DNA from: Nostoc linckia z4
GTDB lineage: Bacteria > Cyanobacteriota > Cyanobacteriia > Cyanobacteriales > Nostocaceae
DNA: 37,652 bases
Direction of reading: 5' to 3'
Assembly: GCF_002608075.1 (NCBI RefSeq)
Contig: NZ_LAHA01000074.1
Coordinates: forward strand, 1-37,652
A model generated the notes under the pieces. That model worked only from the letters and a program-made list of their open reading frames with translations, was not told where the DNA came from and did not search any database. A program made the translations under genes and the position numbers. Shown one piece after another: positions 1-7,149 of this stretch (within the stretch, counting starts at the first letter, position 1; each line of letters starts with the position of its first letter).

Positions 1-2
1 GC

Positions 3-158
3 AAATATAAGCATTTGGGTAAGGCTGGAAGCCCTGCTCATATTGATGCTGTCCTCTCTGTGGCTAGAAGAACTCAAATCGATCACTTAACTTCCTGCAT
101 CGACTCTCTTCGTCAAAATTGGGTGGACTTGTACGATAGCCTCAAAGAGAAAAAGTAA
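3..158 (+). CDS. C-terminal end of an unidentified protein (5' end outside window)
   Basis: An open frame enters from the left edge and runs 51 codons to TAA at 156-158. The visible residues include the stretch GKAGSPAHIDAVLSVARR and end in DSLKEKK. Composition is that of a soluble, helical, charged protein and codon use looks genuine. A hairpin with a T-rich tail follows 12 bases after the stop, which supports a true gene end. I do not recognise the family and no function can be assigned from this fragment. Confidence 0.6.
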   Translation, partial: KYKHLGKAGSPAHIDAVLSVARRTQIDHLTSCIDSLRQNWVDLYDSLKEKK

Positions 159-169
159 GTCCAATCATC

Positions 170-210
170 TTGTTCGCGTAAAACATTCGCGAACAAAATT
201 TTCTTTGTTT
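170..210 (+). terminator. Rho-independent-type terminator of the leftmost gene
   Basis: A perfect 9-bp stem (ttgttcgcg at 170-178 paired with cgcgaacaa at 188-196) closes a 9-base loop and is followed by the T-rich run aattttctttgtttt. It lies just after the stop codon at 158 and points along the plus strand. Confidence 0.65.
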
Positions 211-239
211 TACCTCTATTTCTCCTTAACCGAGCAGTA

Positions 240-335
240 TTGAGTACCATTGTTAATATTCCTGAAGAAACTAATTACATCCTTCATGGTACTTACCCAT
301 TGATTGAGCGCTATCTATCTCTAGTTTCAAATTAA
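240..335 (+). other. Short open frame, possible gene remnant
   Basis: A TTG-initiated frame of 31 codons (TTG at 240, TAA at 333-335) encodes a protein-like peptide containing NIPEETNYILHGTYPLIERY. There is no ATG and no clear ribosome binding site, and the frame lies between the terminator at 170-210 and a convergent gene. It could be the degraded end of a former gene or chance. I do not recognise it. Confidence 0.2.
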
Positions 336-372
336 AAGCAAGCCTAAAGAATGAAGCGATCGCTTTGATTTT

Positions 373-825
373 TCAACTTAAATCACATTCTCGTTTGGTT
401 ATGTAGTGACGATAGCGAAACATTGCTTCTAGTTGTGCTTGCACTAACCAACCGCTGATAAATTCCACTGTTTCTCCACCAGGCATTGAAAAAGAAATAG
501 CATCAGTCAGCCTGGTTTTACCGCTATCTTCTGGTTCAAATTCATGTCGATGTATCCAAGATTCAAAAGGGCCTGATATCTGTTCGTCAACGAACAAACG
601 ATATTTTTCATGTTCAATATGACGTGCTAGCCAAGTTAAAGGTACCGGGCCGAGAAACAAGCGAAATTCTGTGATAGCACCTACATCAAGCCCTCCATCC
701 CGACGGACTACTTGAACTGGCTGCCAAGGTGGAGTTAACAGTTTTAAAATGTCTGGCCTTTCGTGAAATTTCCAAACTACTTCTGGTGGTGCATTAATGA
801 CTGAGGAATGTTTAAAATGCAGCAT
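373..825 (-). CDS. SRPBCC (START-like, cyclase/dehydrase-type) family protein
   Basis: The 150-residue product is a single SRPBCC/START-like domain. The N-terminus HFKHSSVINAPPEVVWKF is the usual first strand with the 'I-x-APPE-x-V-W' signature, and the C-terminal helix (about 125-145) carries the GWLVQAQLEAMFRYRH pattern. Members bind hydrophobic ligands in a helix-grip pocket, but the ligand of this cyanobacterial subfamily is unknown to me. There is no signal peptide or membrane segment, so it should be cytosolic. It starts 19 bases after the stop of the CPXCG gene on the same strand, so the two are probably co-transcribed. Confidence 0.8.
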   Translation of the reverse strand: MLHFKHSSVINAPPEVVWKFHERPDILKLLTPPWQPVQVVRRDGGLDVGAITEFRLFLGPVPLTWLARHIEHEKYRLFVDEQISGPFESWIHRHEFEPEDSGKTRLTDAISFSMPGGETVEFISGWLVQAQLEAMFRYRHYITKRECDLS

Positions 826-844
826 GGAAAGAAAAACCTAAAAT

Positions 845-1033
845 TCAACTTTCAGATTCAGTATCAATCTCAATATCTAGGGTGTCTTCATCAACCCGGA
901 CATACAAAATATTTGGGTTACAGCAAACTTGGCAATCTTCTACATAGGATTGTTGTCCGCCAGCAGTCAAATCAATAAAAGTTAAGTTTGGTTCGCCGCA
1001 ATAAGCGCAGTAATACTCAGCTGTGGTTTGCAT
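845..1033 (-). CDS. CPXCG-type cysteine-rich zinc-ribbon protein
   Basis: A 62-residue acidic protein with two cysteine knuckles, C9-x2-C12 (YCAYCGEPN) and C34-x2-C37 (CQVCCNP), ending in a very acidic tail (DTLDIEIDTESES). This is the pattern of the small CPXCG-motif family, which probably binds one zinc; its role is not established. The frame stays open upstream to 1120, but those 29 extra residues are encoded by the TGGGCAT heptamer array (MPNAQCP repeats), so the ATG at 1031-1033 (MQTTAEYYC) is chosen. It precedes the SRPBCC gene by 19 bases. Confidence 0.8.
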   Translation of the reverse strand: MQTTAEYYCAYCGEPNLTFIDLTAGGQQSYVEDCQVCCNPNILYVRVDEDTLDIEIDTESES

Positions 1034-1055
1034 CAAGTTTTCAGGTATGAATTTT

Positions 1056-1197
1056 TGGGCAATTGGGCAATTGGGCATTGGGCATTGGGCATTGGGCATT
1101 GGGCATTGGGCATTGGGCATTGGGCATTAGTTATTCTCCCCTTGCCTCCCCTGCTTTTTCTACTCCCTTGTCTCCCTCATCTCCCCCATCTCCCTTT
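1056..1197. repeat. Heptamer arrays: TGGGCAT block followed by CTCCC block
   Basis: Positions 1056-1130 are near-perfect tandem copies of TTGGGCA/TGGGCAT, and 1136-1197 is a looser pyrimidine array (tctccc with cat/ttg spacers). These are the short tandemly repeated repetitive (STRR) sequences known from heterocystous cyanobacteria. They fill the gap between the radical SAM and CPXCG genes. Confidence 0.9.
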
Positions 1198-1202
1198 TTA
1201 GA

Positions 1203-2867
1203 TTAGTTGAAATAACTTTTAGCATCAGTCAAATGCTTTAGTAGTGTAGACTGTGGCAGAGGCCCTTGCAAGTGGCTCCAGGGTAATACTTGTTCTGTTG
1301 ACCAATCGGCGTGGACGTAGAAATCTAAGTCGGGGATTTGTCCTTTGAGTTGTTTGAAAGCACGTTTGTAGCTACCCAAGGAATCGCCAAAGTTACGAGT
1401 TAGTTGCAGAAGTTGGGAAAGCCTGCGATCGCCCCTGGATAATAAAGCTTGAATGATTGACCAGTTATAGCTTTCTGGGCGAAATTCTATTCCTTTGGGT
1501 TTTAGTTGTTTTTGTAAAAGTTGCAAGCGTTTTTCTGCTTGACGATTGACTCCCAACCATTGAAATGGTGTATGTGATTTGGGTACAAAAGTGCTACAGC
1601 CAAATGTTAACCGCAATCCTGGTGCAGCTTTTTTAATACTATGCATCATCGCCACAGTTTCCTCTAAATCTTCTGGTTGTTCCCCAGGGATTCCCGCCAT
1701 TCCGTAGAGTTTTAAACTTGTGAGTCCGCCAGCTTTGGCATTGATGGCTGCTTGGATAATTTCATCGTTGTGCAGTTTTTTGTTGATGATTTGCCGAATT
1801 TTTTCGGAACCACTTTCTACGGCAATGGTAAGCGATCGCGTGTCTCGTTGCGCCAAAGTTTTTGCTAGTTGGACTGTTACAGTGTTGGTGCGTACTGAGG
1901 CAATACTCAAACGCACATCATCATACTTTGGCTGACTAATATAATCTAGTAACTCGGAAAATTCTGGATGTTGAGTTACAGAAGCACCCAATAATCCCAG
2001 CCGATTTGTAACTTTTAAACCCCTTTCAATAGCTGGAATTAATGAACCTTCTAAACTCGCAGTTCTAAAAGGTAATGTCAGATAACTTGCCAAACAAAAA
2101 CGACACATTTCTGGACAACTCCTCACCACCTCCACCATATAAATATTTTCCCAAGCGGCTTTTTCAGTGACTACAGTCGATGCTGAGAGAGTATTTCCTC
2201 GGTAAGTTTGTTTTTGCACCACTGCGGGAATTTCTGGGTAAATTGGCTGAATAGACTTGATTGCACCATCTTTTGTTTGATATTCCACCTCATATAAACT
2301 GGGAACATAAATACCTGGTACTTGTGCCAATCTTTGGAGTTGAATTTGTCTAGAAGCATTTCTGACTTCTTTGTAAGCTTCAATCAAATTACCGAGTAAA
2401 TTTTCGCCATCTCCCAATAGAATGACATCAAAAAAATCTGCAAACGGTTCTGGGTTAGCAGTGAGAACTGGCCCGCCACCAAATATTATTGGATGAGAAT
2501 CATCGCGAGAATTTCCCACAATGGGAATTTCCAAAGATTCCAGCAAATTGAGAATATTCACATAATCCAATTCCCAAGAAATAGAAAATCCCACAATTTC
2601 AGGATTTCTAGGGAGTTGTTCCTGAGTATCAGTAAATAAACGACTTACTTGCACATCATCACGCATTGCCAAAGTCGCCCAAACAACCTGATAGCCAAGA
2701 CTAGTGATTCCGACGCTGTATTCATTAGGAAAGGCGAAGATTAAAGGGATAGCGTTGGTATCTGGAGTAGTGGGTGTAAATAAAAGGCGTTCTAAGTTAA
2801 ATACAGATGATATCACGGGCTTTTTTATAAATGTTTGAATAAATCTAGTTAGTTTCGTAGAAATCAC
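1203..2867 (-). CDS. Radical SAM protein with N-terminal B12-binding-like domain
   Basis: A 554-residue enzyme. Residues about 40-165 form the Rossmann-like domain found in B12-dependent radical SAM proteins (VGFSISWELDY; GGGPVLTANPEPFADFFD; LLGDGE), but I see no DxHxxG cobalamin motif, so cobalamin binding is uncertain. The radical SAM cluster motif is C251-x3-C255-x2-C258 (CPEMCRFC), followed by the TIM barrel with ESGSEKIR near 352 and GIPGE near 394. It matches the TIGR03960-like family widespread in cyanobacteria; the substrate is unknown. The only other nearby minus-strand genes are CPXCG/SRPBCC downstream across a repeat array and SemiSWEET upstream. Confidence 0.85.
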   Translation of the reverse strand: MISTKLTRFIQTFIKKPVISSVFNLERLLFTPTTPDTNAIPLIFAFPNEYSVGITSLGYQVVWATLAMRDDVQVSRLFTDTQEQLPRNPEIVGFSISWELDYVNILNLLESLEIPIVGNSRDDSHPIIFGGGPVLTANPEPFADFFDVILLGDGENLLGNLIEAYKEVRNASRQIQLQRLAQVPGIYVPSLYEVEYQTKDGAIKSIQPIYPEIPAVVQKQTYRGNTLSASTVVTEKAAWENIYMVEVVRSCPEMCRFCLASYLTLPFRTASLEGSLIPAIERGLKVTNRLGLLGASVTQHPEFSELLDYISQPKYDDVRLSIASVRTNTVTVQLAKTLAQRDTRSLTIAVESGSEKIRQIINKKLHNDEIIQAAINAKAGGLTSLKLYGMAGIPGEQPEDLEETVAMMHSIKKAAPGLRLTFGCSTFVPKSHTPFQWLGVNRQAEKRLQLLQKQLKPKGIEFRPESYNWSIIQALLSRGDRRLSQLLQLTRNFGDSLGSYKRAFKQLKGQIPDLDFYVHADWSTEQVLPWSHLQGPLPQSTLLKHLTDAKSYFN

Positions 2868-2912
2868 ACCTACACGGTGAAGTCAACTCTAGCAGGTGGA
2901 TGAGAATTTATT

Positions 2913-3167
2913 TTACCTATATTTAATTTTAAGCCATAGAATTATCAAATTAAAAAGCAAAGTAATGCTGTTAGCAAGAATAATTGGTAATGCTTTCAGA
3001 TAAATTCCGTATATTAGCCATAAAAAAACACCGCTAATAAATGTAATCAACATCACAAAAGAAACGTCTTTTGCTGATTTGGTTTGCCAAGTTTTAAACA
3101 TCTGTGGTAAAAAAGCGATGGTAGTTAATGTAGCTGCTGCTAATCCTAGAACTGTTAAAAAGTCCAT
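2913..3167 (-). CDS. SemiSWEET-type (PQ-loop) small sugar transporter
   Basis: An 84-residue three-helix membrane protein. Helix 1 holds the PQ motif (FLPQMFKTWQTKSAKDVS, P21-Q22), helix 2 spans about 37-56 and helix 3 about 60-80 with an Asn (N66) facing the predicted pore. The length and the TKSAKDVSF turn are diagnostic of bacterial SemiSWEETs, which work as homodimers and move sugars across the inner membrane. Substrate cannot be read from sequence. It is a monocistronic-looking minus-strand gene with about 80 bases of AT-rich DNA on its upstream side. Confidence 0.88.
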   Translation of the reverse strand: MDFLTVLGLAAATLTTIAFLPQMFKTWQTKSAKDVSFVMLITFISGVFLWLIYGIYLKALPIILANSITLLFNLIILWLKIKYR

Positions 3168-3249
3168 CTAAGCAAACCTATAAAATTAAATTTTGAGTTG
3201 TTGAAAAATTTCACAACCGATTTTTATCATACTGTATCACTAAGTAAAA

Positions 3250-3678
3250 TTAGGACAAAATAAAATGGGGAAAATTTTTTAATTTATCCCCAATCTTAAA
3301 AAAGTATAATATTTGGGCTGATGCTGTAGGAGTAAGAATCCATAATTTTGGTAAATTAGATTCGATAATCCGAGTGTTATTTCGATTTGCTTGTCGTTGT
3401 AAATCGCCACGTACCTCTAATAATTTTAAAAGACAATCGCAAATTTCTGTAGCGGATGCAGCATTACGAAAAGGCTCGAATAACGATGCGGTAGCAGCAA
3501 ACTGACCTAATATACCTAGTGTATCTGGAATAGTGCTTGGTTGTGATTTAGGAATGAAATAAACGTCAATTTGTCTCACTTCTCCTGAAACTCGTCGGGG
3601 TGCTTGAACTTCACCATAGGGAGTTAGTAATTGTTCGAGGTAGTCTTTGGCAAATTGGTCATGAATGAATCTAGTCAT
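3250..3678 (-). pseudogene. C-terminally truncated cyanobacterial 'MTRFIHDQF' family protein
   Basis: The 142-residue frame begins with MTRFIHDQFAKDYLEQLL, the well-conserved start of a cyanobacterial family usually about 250-300 residues long and often ending in a DUF4351-like tail. Homology as I know it runs to about residue 125 (LWILTPTASA), then the frame reads FFKIGDKLKNFPHFILS, which is simply the translation of a terminator-like hairpin (3266-3292) and its T-rich tail. No remaining downstream homology is visible. I therefore read it as a gene whose 3' half was lost. It might still be expressed as a short protein. Confidence 0.6.
3252..3292 (-). terminator. Terminator-like hairpin overlapping the end of the truncated gene
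   Basis: On the minus strand TGGGGAtaaatt... pairs with ...aattTTCCCCA (arms at plus 3287-3292 and 3266-3271, with A/T pairs extending inward) and is followed by TTTTATTTTG. It is inside the reading frame of the truncated gene, which is unusual for an intact gene. Confidence 0.55.
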
Positions 3679-3707
3679 TTCTTAGAATTTTAGCGATGCA
3701 ACCCAGT

Positions 3708-5507
3708 TTATTTATGATTTTCTAACGGTTTTTTGAGATAAGATTTAGCCCAAGAGTAGCGTTTTGAATCTTTTTTAAGTAAATATTCTGCGGCTTCATG
3801 TCGTTTATTCTCATTTTTTGTACTTCGGAATACTCGCTTGAGTTCATCATCTATATCTTCAGTTTTAGCCCCGCGTTGTATGGCTTGTTCAAACCAATAG
3901 TCACCTTTAACATAGTTACCACGGTCATAACAAATTGCTCCCATTAAAGTATAGGGCTGATAACTATTAGACTGATACTTCATAGCTTTGATGGCACAAT
4001 TTTCAGCATCAGCTAAGTTGTCCATATCTCTGAATGCTGCACCTCTAGTTACTAAAATGGCTGATTTGAGATTACTTTCTTTGATTCTTCCTAAATCCAA
4101 GTTAGTAATTTTTAATGCTTGTTCTGGTTCATTGGCTTTACGCCAATAACTACTAGCACTGGGTATATGCCATTTATTCCCAGTACGCTGAATTTCCTGC
4201 TCATAAAATTCTGCTTCTAGTTTGTAATGTCCGATAGCAATTTTGCCATCACGAGATAATAAATTTTCATCTATTAGTTGAGCTACTAAAATCGGGTCTA
4301 AACGTTCTTGTTTCTCTAGCTTTACCATAATTGTATAAAATGGTTCTATTGTAAGAGCAGGATCTATCAAACCATATTTTCTCTTGAGAATAGCAAAATG
4401 CTTTTGTTGAGCAAAAATAATGATATCTTCACGTTTATTCTTTTTTAACCACTGAATTTCTGATTCATTAAGTACTTCTCCTAAATCTACCTTATATTTT
4501 AGGGTAGAAGCGTATTTTTGATTGACAATTTCTATAATCACATTCAGCTTGCGTTTTTGAAGGAAGTTAATATCTTGTTCACCTAACTCATTAGACAACT
4601 CAATTTTTTTGAGAATTTTATATAGGTGACTTTTAGGTGATGAATCTTGATAATCAGTTGCTTTATACTTAACTTTTAAAGCAGCAAATTCTCGCTTTTG
4701 TTGCAATTCGCGAGCAATGGTAATTGTTTGATTAAGTCCTTGCTGTTCTAACCAATGAATTTGTGACTGAATTAAATCGAGTCCTGCATCAATTTTTTGA
4801 AGTATGCTATATAGTGGACTAGATAATGATAAATCTGAGTGCTGATTTGCTTGGTATTTATCTTTTAAATTAAAAAAATGAGCTTCTTTTACTGACTCTT
4901 GTTGCTTAAAAATCTCTGCTACTTCCAATAATTTGTTATCAATAAGCCAATTATATTCAGAATCATTTAAACGTTCTGTTGACTCTAGTTTTTTGAGTAT
5001 TTTAAAAAGTTTATTATCAGGATATGAGTCTTGGTATTGAGTAGCTTTGTATTTTAATTTAAGTTGAGCAAATAGTTTTATTTCTTGAGCAATCTTATTG
5101 GTTTCATATAAATTATTTGCTCTCAACCATTTTATTTCTGAATCACTAAGTAAATTTCCTGACTCAAGTTTCAAAAGAATGAAATACAGATGACTAGATT
5201 CCCAGGAAACATTATAATTTGTGGCTTTGTACTTAGGCTTTAATTTGGAAAATTCAAATTCTAGATTTCCAAATTCTTGTACTTTATGTTGTTGCTCTTG
5301 CTTAATAGCTTCTAAAGTATCCTCAAGTTTAGTCTCTCCCAACCAATTAAATTCTAAATCACTAAGTTGAATTCCTAAGTCAACTTTTCGGAGTATGAGA
5401 TATAGCAGACTAGAGGGTGATGAATCTTGATAATTACTAGCTTGGTATTTAGATTTTAGTGCAGCGAAGTGTTTCAGCCGATTTTCAGATTCTTTGTCCA
5501 TATTCAT
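3708..5507 (-). CDS. Large internally repetitive protein with C-terminal TPR-like region
   Basis: A 599-residue soluble protein. Residues 14-430 contain about seven copies of a roughly 60-residue unit: F-x2-LK-x-KYKAT-x-YQDSSP-x-S-x-LY-x-ILKKLE-x6-DSE-x-x-WL-x5-L. Copies begin near 14, 86, 147, 212, 274, 335 (shortened, lacking the first half) and 371 (diverged). Residues 440-560 look like two or three tetratricopeptide repeats (AAFRDMDNLADAENCAIKAM; LMGAICYDRGNYVKGDYWFEQAI). No signal peptide, membrane segment or catalytic motif is visible. Helical repeats suggest a scaffold or protein-binding role. I do not recognise a named family for the unit. The ATG at 5505-5507 is chosen; a second ATG two codons later is equally possible. 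Confidence 0.8.
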   Translation of the reverse strand: MNMDKESENRLKHFAALKSKYQASNYQDSSPSSLLYLILRKVDLGIQLSDLEFNWLGETKLEDTLEAIKQEQQHKVQEFGNLEFEFSKLKPKYKATNYNVSWESSHLYFILLKLESGNLLSDSEIKWLRANNLYETNKIAQEIKLFAQLKLKYKATQYQDSYPDNKLFKILKKLESTERLNDSEYNWLIDNKLLEVAEIFKQQESVKEAHFFNLKDKYQANQHSDLSLSSPLYSILQKIDAGLDLIQSQIHWLEQQGLNQTITIARELQQKREFAALKVKYKATDYQDSSPKSHLYKILKKIELSNELGEQDINFLQKRKLNVIIEIVNQKYASTLKYKVDLGEVLNESEIQWLKKNKREDIIIFAQQKHFAILKRKYGLIDPALTIEPFYTIMVKLEKQERLDPILVAQLIDENLLSRDGKIAIGHYKLEAEFYEQEIQRTGNKWHIPSASSYWRKANEPEQALKITNLDLGRIKESNLKSAILVTRGAAFRDMDNLADAENCAIKAMKYQSNSYQPYTLMGAICYDRGNYVKGDYWFEQAIQRGAKTEDIDDELKRVFRSTKNENKRHEAAEYLLKKDSKRYSWAKSYLKKPLENHK

Positions 5508-5629
5508 AGTAGAGGCGATCGCACCTTCACAAAGGTATTATCCGCTACTATAACAATATAAGTAACAAAGGGGGGATTTCCTTATCCACCCTAGAATCAG
5601 AAATATTCACTGCTAACCGCAGTATACTT

Positions 5630-6718
5630 TTACAGTACTTTACACTGACCGTGATGCCGTAGTAAATGGTCGCACAATACCAACGCCACCATTGCTTCAA
5701 CCATTGGAACTGCACGCGGTAATACACAAGGATCGTGTCTGCCTTTGGCGGCTAAAACCGTTTCTTCACCTTCACGAGTTACTGTTTTTTGTTCTTTTCT
5801 AATTGTTGCTGTGGGTTTAAAAGCAACTCGCAAAATAATATTTTCGCCGTTGGAAATTCCCCCTTGAATACCGCCAGAACGGTTAGTTACGGTGCGAATT
5901 TCGCCATTTTCATCAATATAAAATTCGTCGTTATGCTCAATTCCTGTTAACAGCGTCCCGCCAAAACCAGAACCGATTTCAAAGCCTTTGCTAGCAGGTA
6001 AAGACATGACACCTTTAGCAATATCAGCTTCCAATTTATCAAATACTGGTTCGCCTAAACCTTTGGGGACATTTCGCGCCACACATTCTACTACACCGCC
6101 AATGGAATCGCCTTGTCTGCTAGTTTGCTCGATTAATTCAATCATGCGTTCGGCGCACTCAGTATCAGGACAACGGACGATATTGCTTTCCACTTGTTCT
6201 AAGGTGACAGTATTTGCATCCACTACACCTTCCAAATCCTTGATGCGCTTGACGTAAGCAATAACTTCCACATTGGCAACTTGGCGCAGAATTTTTTTAG
6301 CGATCGCACCCGCCGCTACTCTGCCAATTGTCTCACGTGCTGACGACCTACCCCCACCTTGCCAATTGCGAATTCCATATTTTGCATCATAAGTGGCATC
6401 GGCGTGGGAAGGACGATATTTTTGTGCCATCTCGTCATAATCTTGTGGACGAGTGTCTTTGTTCCGCACCAAAATTAATATCGGCGTTCCCAAAGTTTTG
6501 CCCTCAAACACCCCTGATAAAATCTCGCAGGTATCCGCTTCTTTGCGAGGTGTTGTAATTTTACTTTGTCCCGGCCGCCTTCTATCCAGTTCTACTTGGA
6601 TTTCTGCTTCTGAAATTTCTAGTTGTGGAGGACAACCATCAATCACAACTCCCACGCCACCACCGTGAGATTCGCCAGAAGTAGTAATCCGAAATAGATG
6701 ACCAAAAGTGTTACCCAT
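5630..6718 (-). CDS. aroC: Chorismate synthase
   Basis: The 362-residue enzyme converts 5-enolpyruvylshikimate-3-phosphate to chorismate, the last shared step of aromatic amino acid, folate and quinone synthesis, using reduced FMN. All family signatures are present: GESHGGGVGVVIDGCPP near residue 15, DRRRPGQSKITTPRKE near 45, GGGRSSARETIGRVAAGAIA near 122, and GRHDPCVLPRAVPMVEAM near the C-terminus. The frame is open upstream to 6841, but homologues start at MGNTFGHLFRI, so the ATG at 6716-6718 is chosen. It is a single gene, with no shikimate pathway neighbours in the window. Confidence 0.97.
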   Translation of the reverse strand: MGNTFGHLFRITTSGESHGGGVGVVIDGCPPQLEISEAEIQVELDRRRPGQSKITTPRKEADTCEILSGVFEGKTLGTPILILVRNKDTRPQDYDEMAQKYRPSHADATYDAKYGIRNWQGGGRSSARETIGRVAAGAIAKKILRQVANVEVIAYVKRIKDLEGVVDANTVTLEQVESNIVRCPDTECAERMIELIEQTSRQGDSIGGVVECVARNVPKGLGEPVFDKLEADIAKGVMSLPASKGFEIGSGFGGTLLTGIEHNDEFYIDENGEIRTVTNRSGGIQGGISNGENIILRVAFKPTATIRKEQKTVTREGEETVLAAKGRHDPCVLPRAVPMVEAMVALVLCDHLLRHHGQCKVL

Positions 6719-6801
6719 GATATTGAGTGAGGAAAAAGGGTGAGGCTTATCTATCCACTTTAGTGGAAAATAGCCCCCCTCGGTTATGGGTCTTGTCATT
6801 A

Positions 6802-6921
6802 TCAATAAAGTGACTGAGTGATAAAATCGGCAGCCCAACACATATCATGTAATCGCAACCAGCCTCGCCCGTCTGCTAATCGCTGATTTCCTACCAAGGA
6901 AACCACCTCAAGGAGCGATCG
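6802..6921 (-). pseudogene. Possible gene fragment upstream of aroC
   Basis: A 39-codon stretch between a TAG (6922-6924) and a TGA (6802-6804) reads as plausible protein, including LVGNQRLADGRGWLRLHDMC. It lacks an ATG and a start site. It may be the leftover 3' end of a lost gene, or coincidence in a structured leader. I cannot name the family. Confidence 0.2.
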
Positions 6922-7066
6922 CTAATTTTTGAGCTATCTCTTTTTCTATTCTCCACTTCCTACTCACACCCCAACGGTTTTTCGCTCAGGAACAAACAAT
7001 CATGACATTAGCGTCTTTCTTGATATCTGCTTCAAAAGGCAAAACATTAAGCAAATCCCAACTTAT

Positions 7067-7092
7067 AAAGCTATGGGATTGTATAGCTTTTT
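7067..7092 (+). terminator. Orphan terminator-like hairpin
   Basis: AAAGCTAT (7067-7074) and ATAGCTTT (7083-7090) form a perfect 8-bp stem with an 8-base loop, running into TTTTT (7088-7092). It points along the plus strand, 58 bases before the start of the next plus-strand gene, with no plus-strand gene upstream of it. Confidence 0.45.
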
Positions 7093-7149
7093 ATGCTGAG
7101 TGGCTAGATATTATTTGTTAGCTTTATAACTATTGACAAATAGCGGTGT

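Larger units (their letters stand above)
6719..7149. other. Long intergenic region between aroC and the secreted-protein gene
   Basis: The 431-base divergent gap holds no complete gene. It contains a stop-free, protein-like frame on the minus strand (6802-6921), one HIP1 octamer (6915-6922) and a plus-strand terminator-like hairpin (7067-7092). The terminator has no upstream plus-strand gene to serve, so a small RNA ending there is possible. Promoters for aroC and for the 7150 gene must also lie here, but I could not pick convincing -35/-10 pairs. Confidence 0.5.

Noticed and set aside
1034..1120. N-terminal extension of the CPXCG protein
   Set aside because: The extra 29 residues are translated TGGGCAT repeats; the family starts at the ATG at 1031-1033.
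1056..1130. CRISPR-like array
   Set aside because: Copies are 7 bp and directly adjacent with no unique spacers; no cas genes in the window.
6719..6841. Longer start for chorismate synthase
   Set aside because: All homologues I know start at MGNTFGHLFR; the extra 41 residues are unlike the family.
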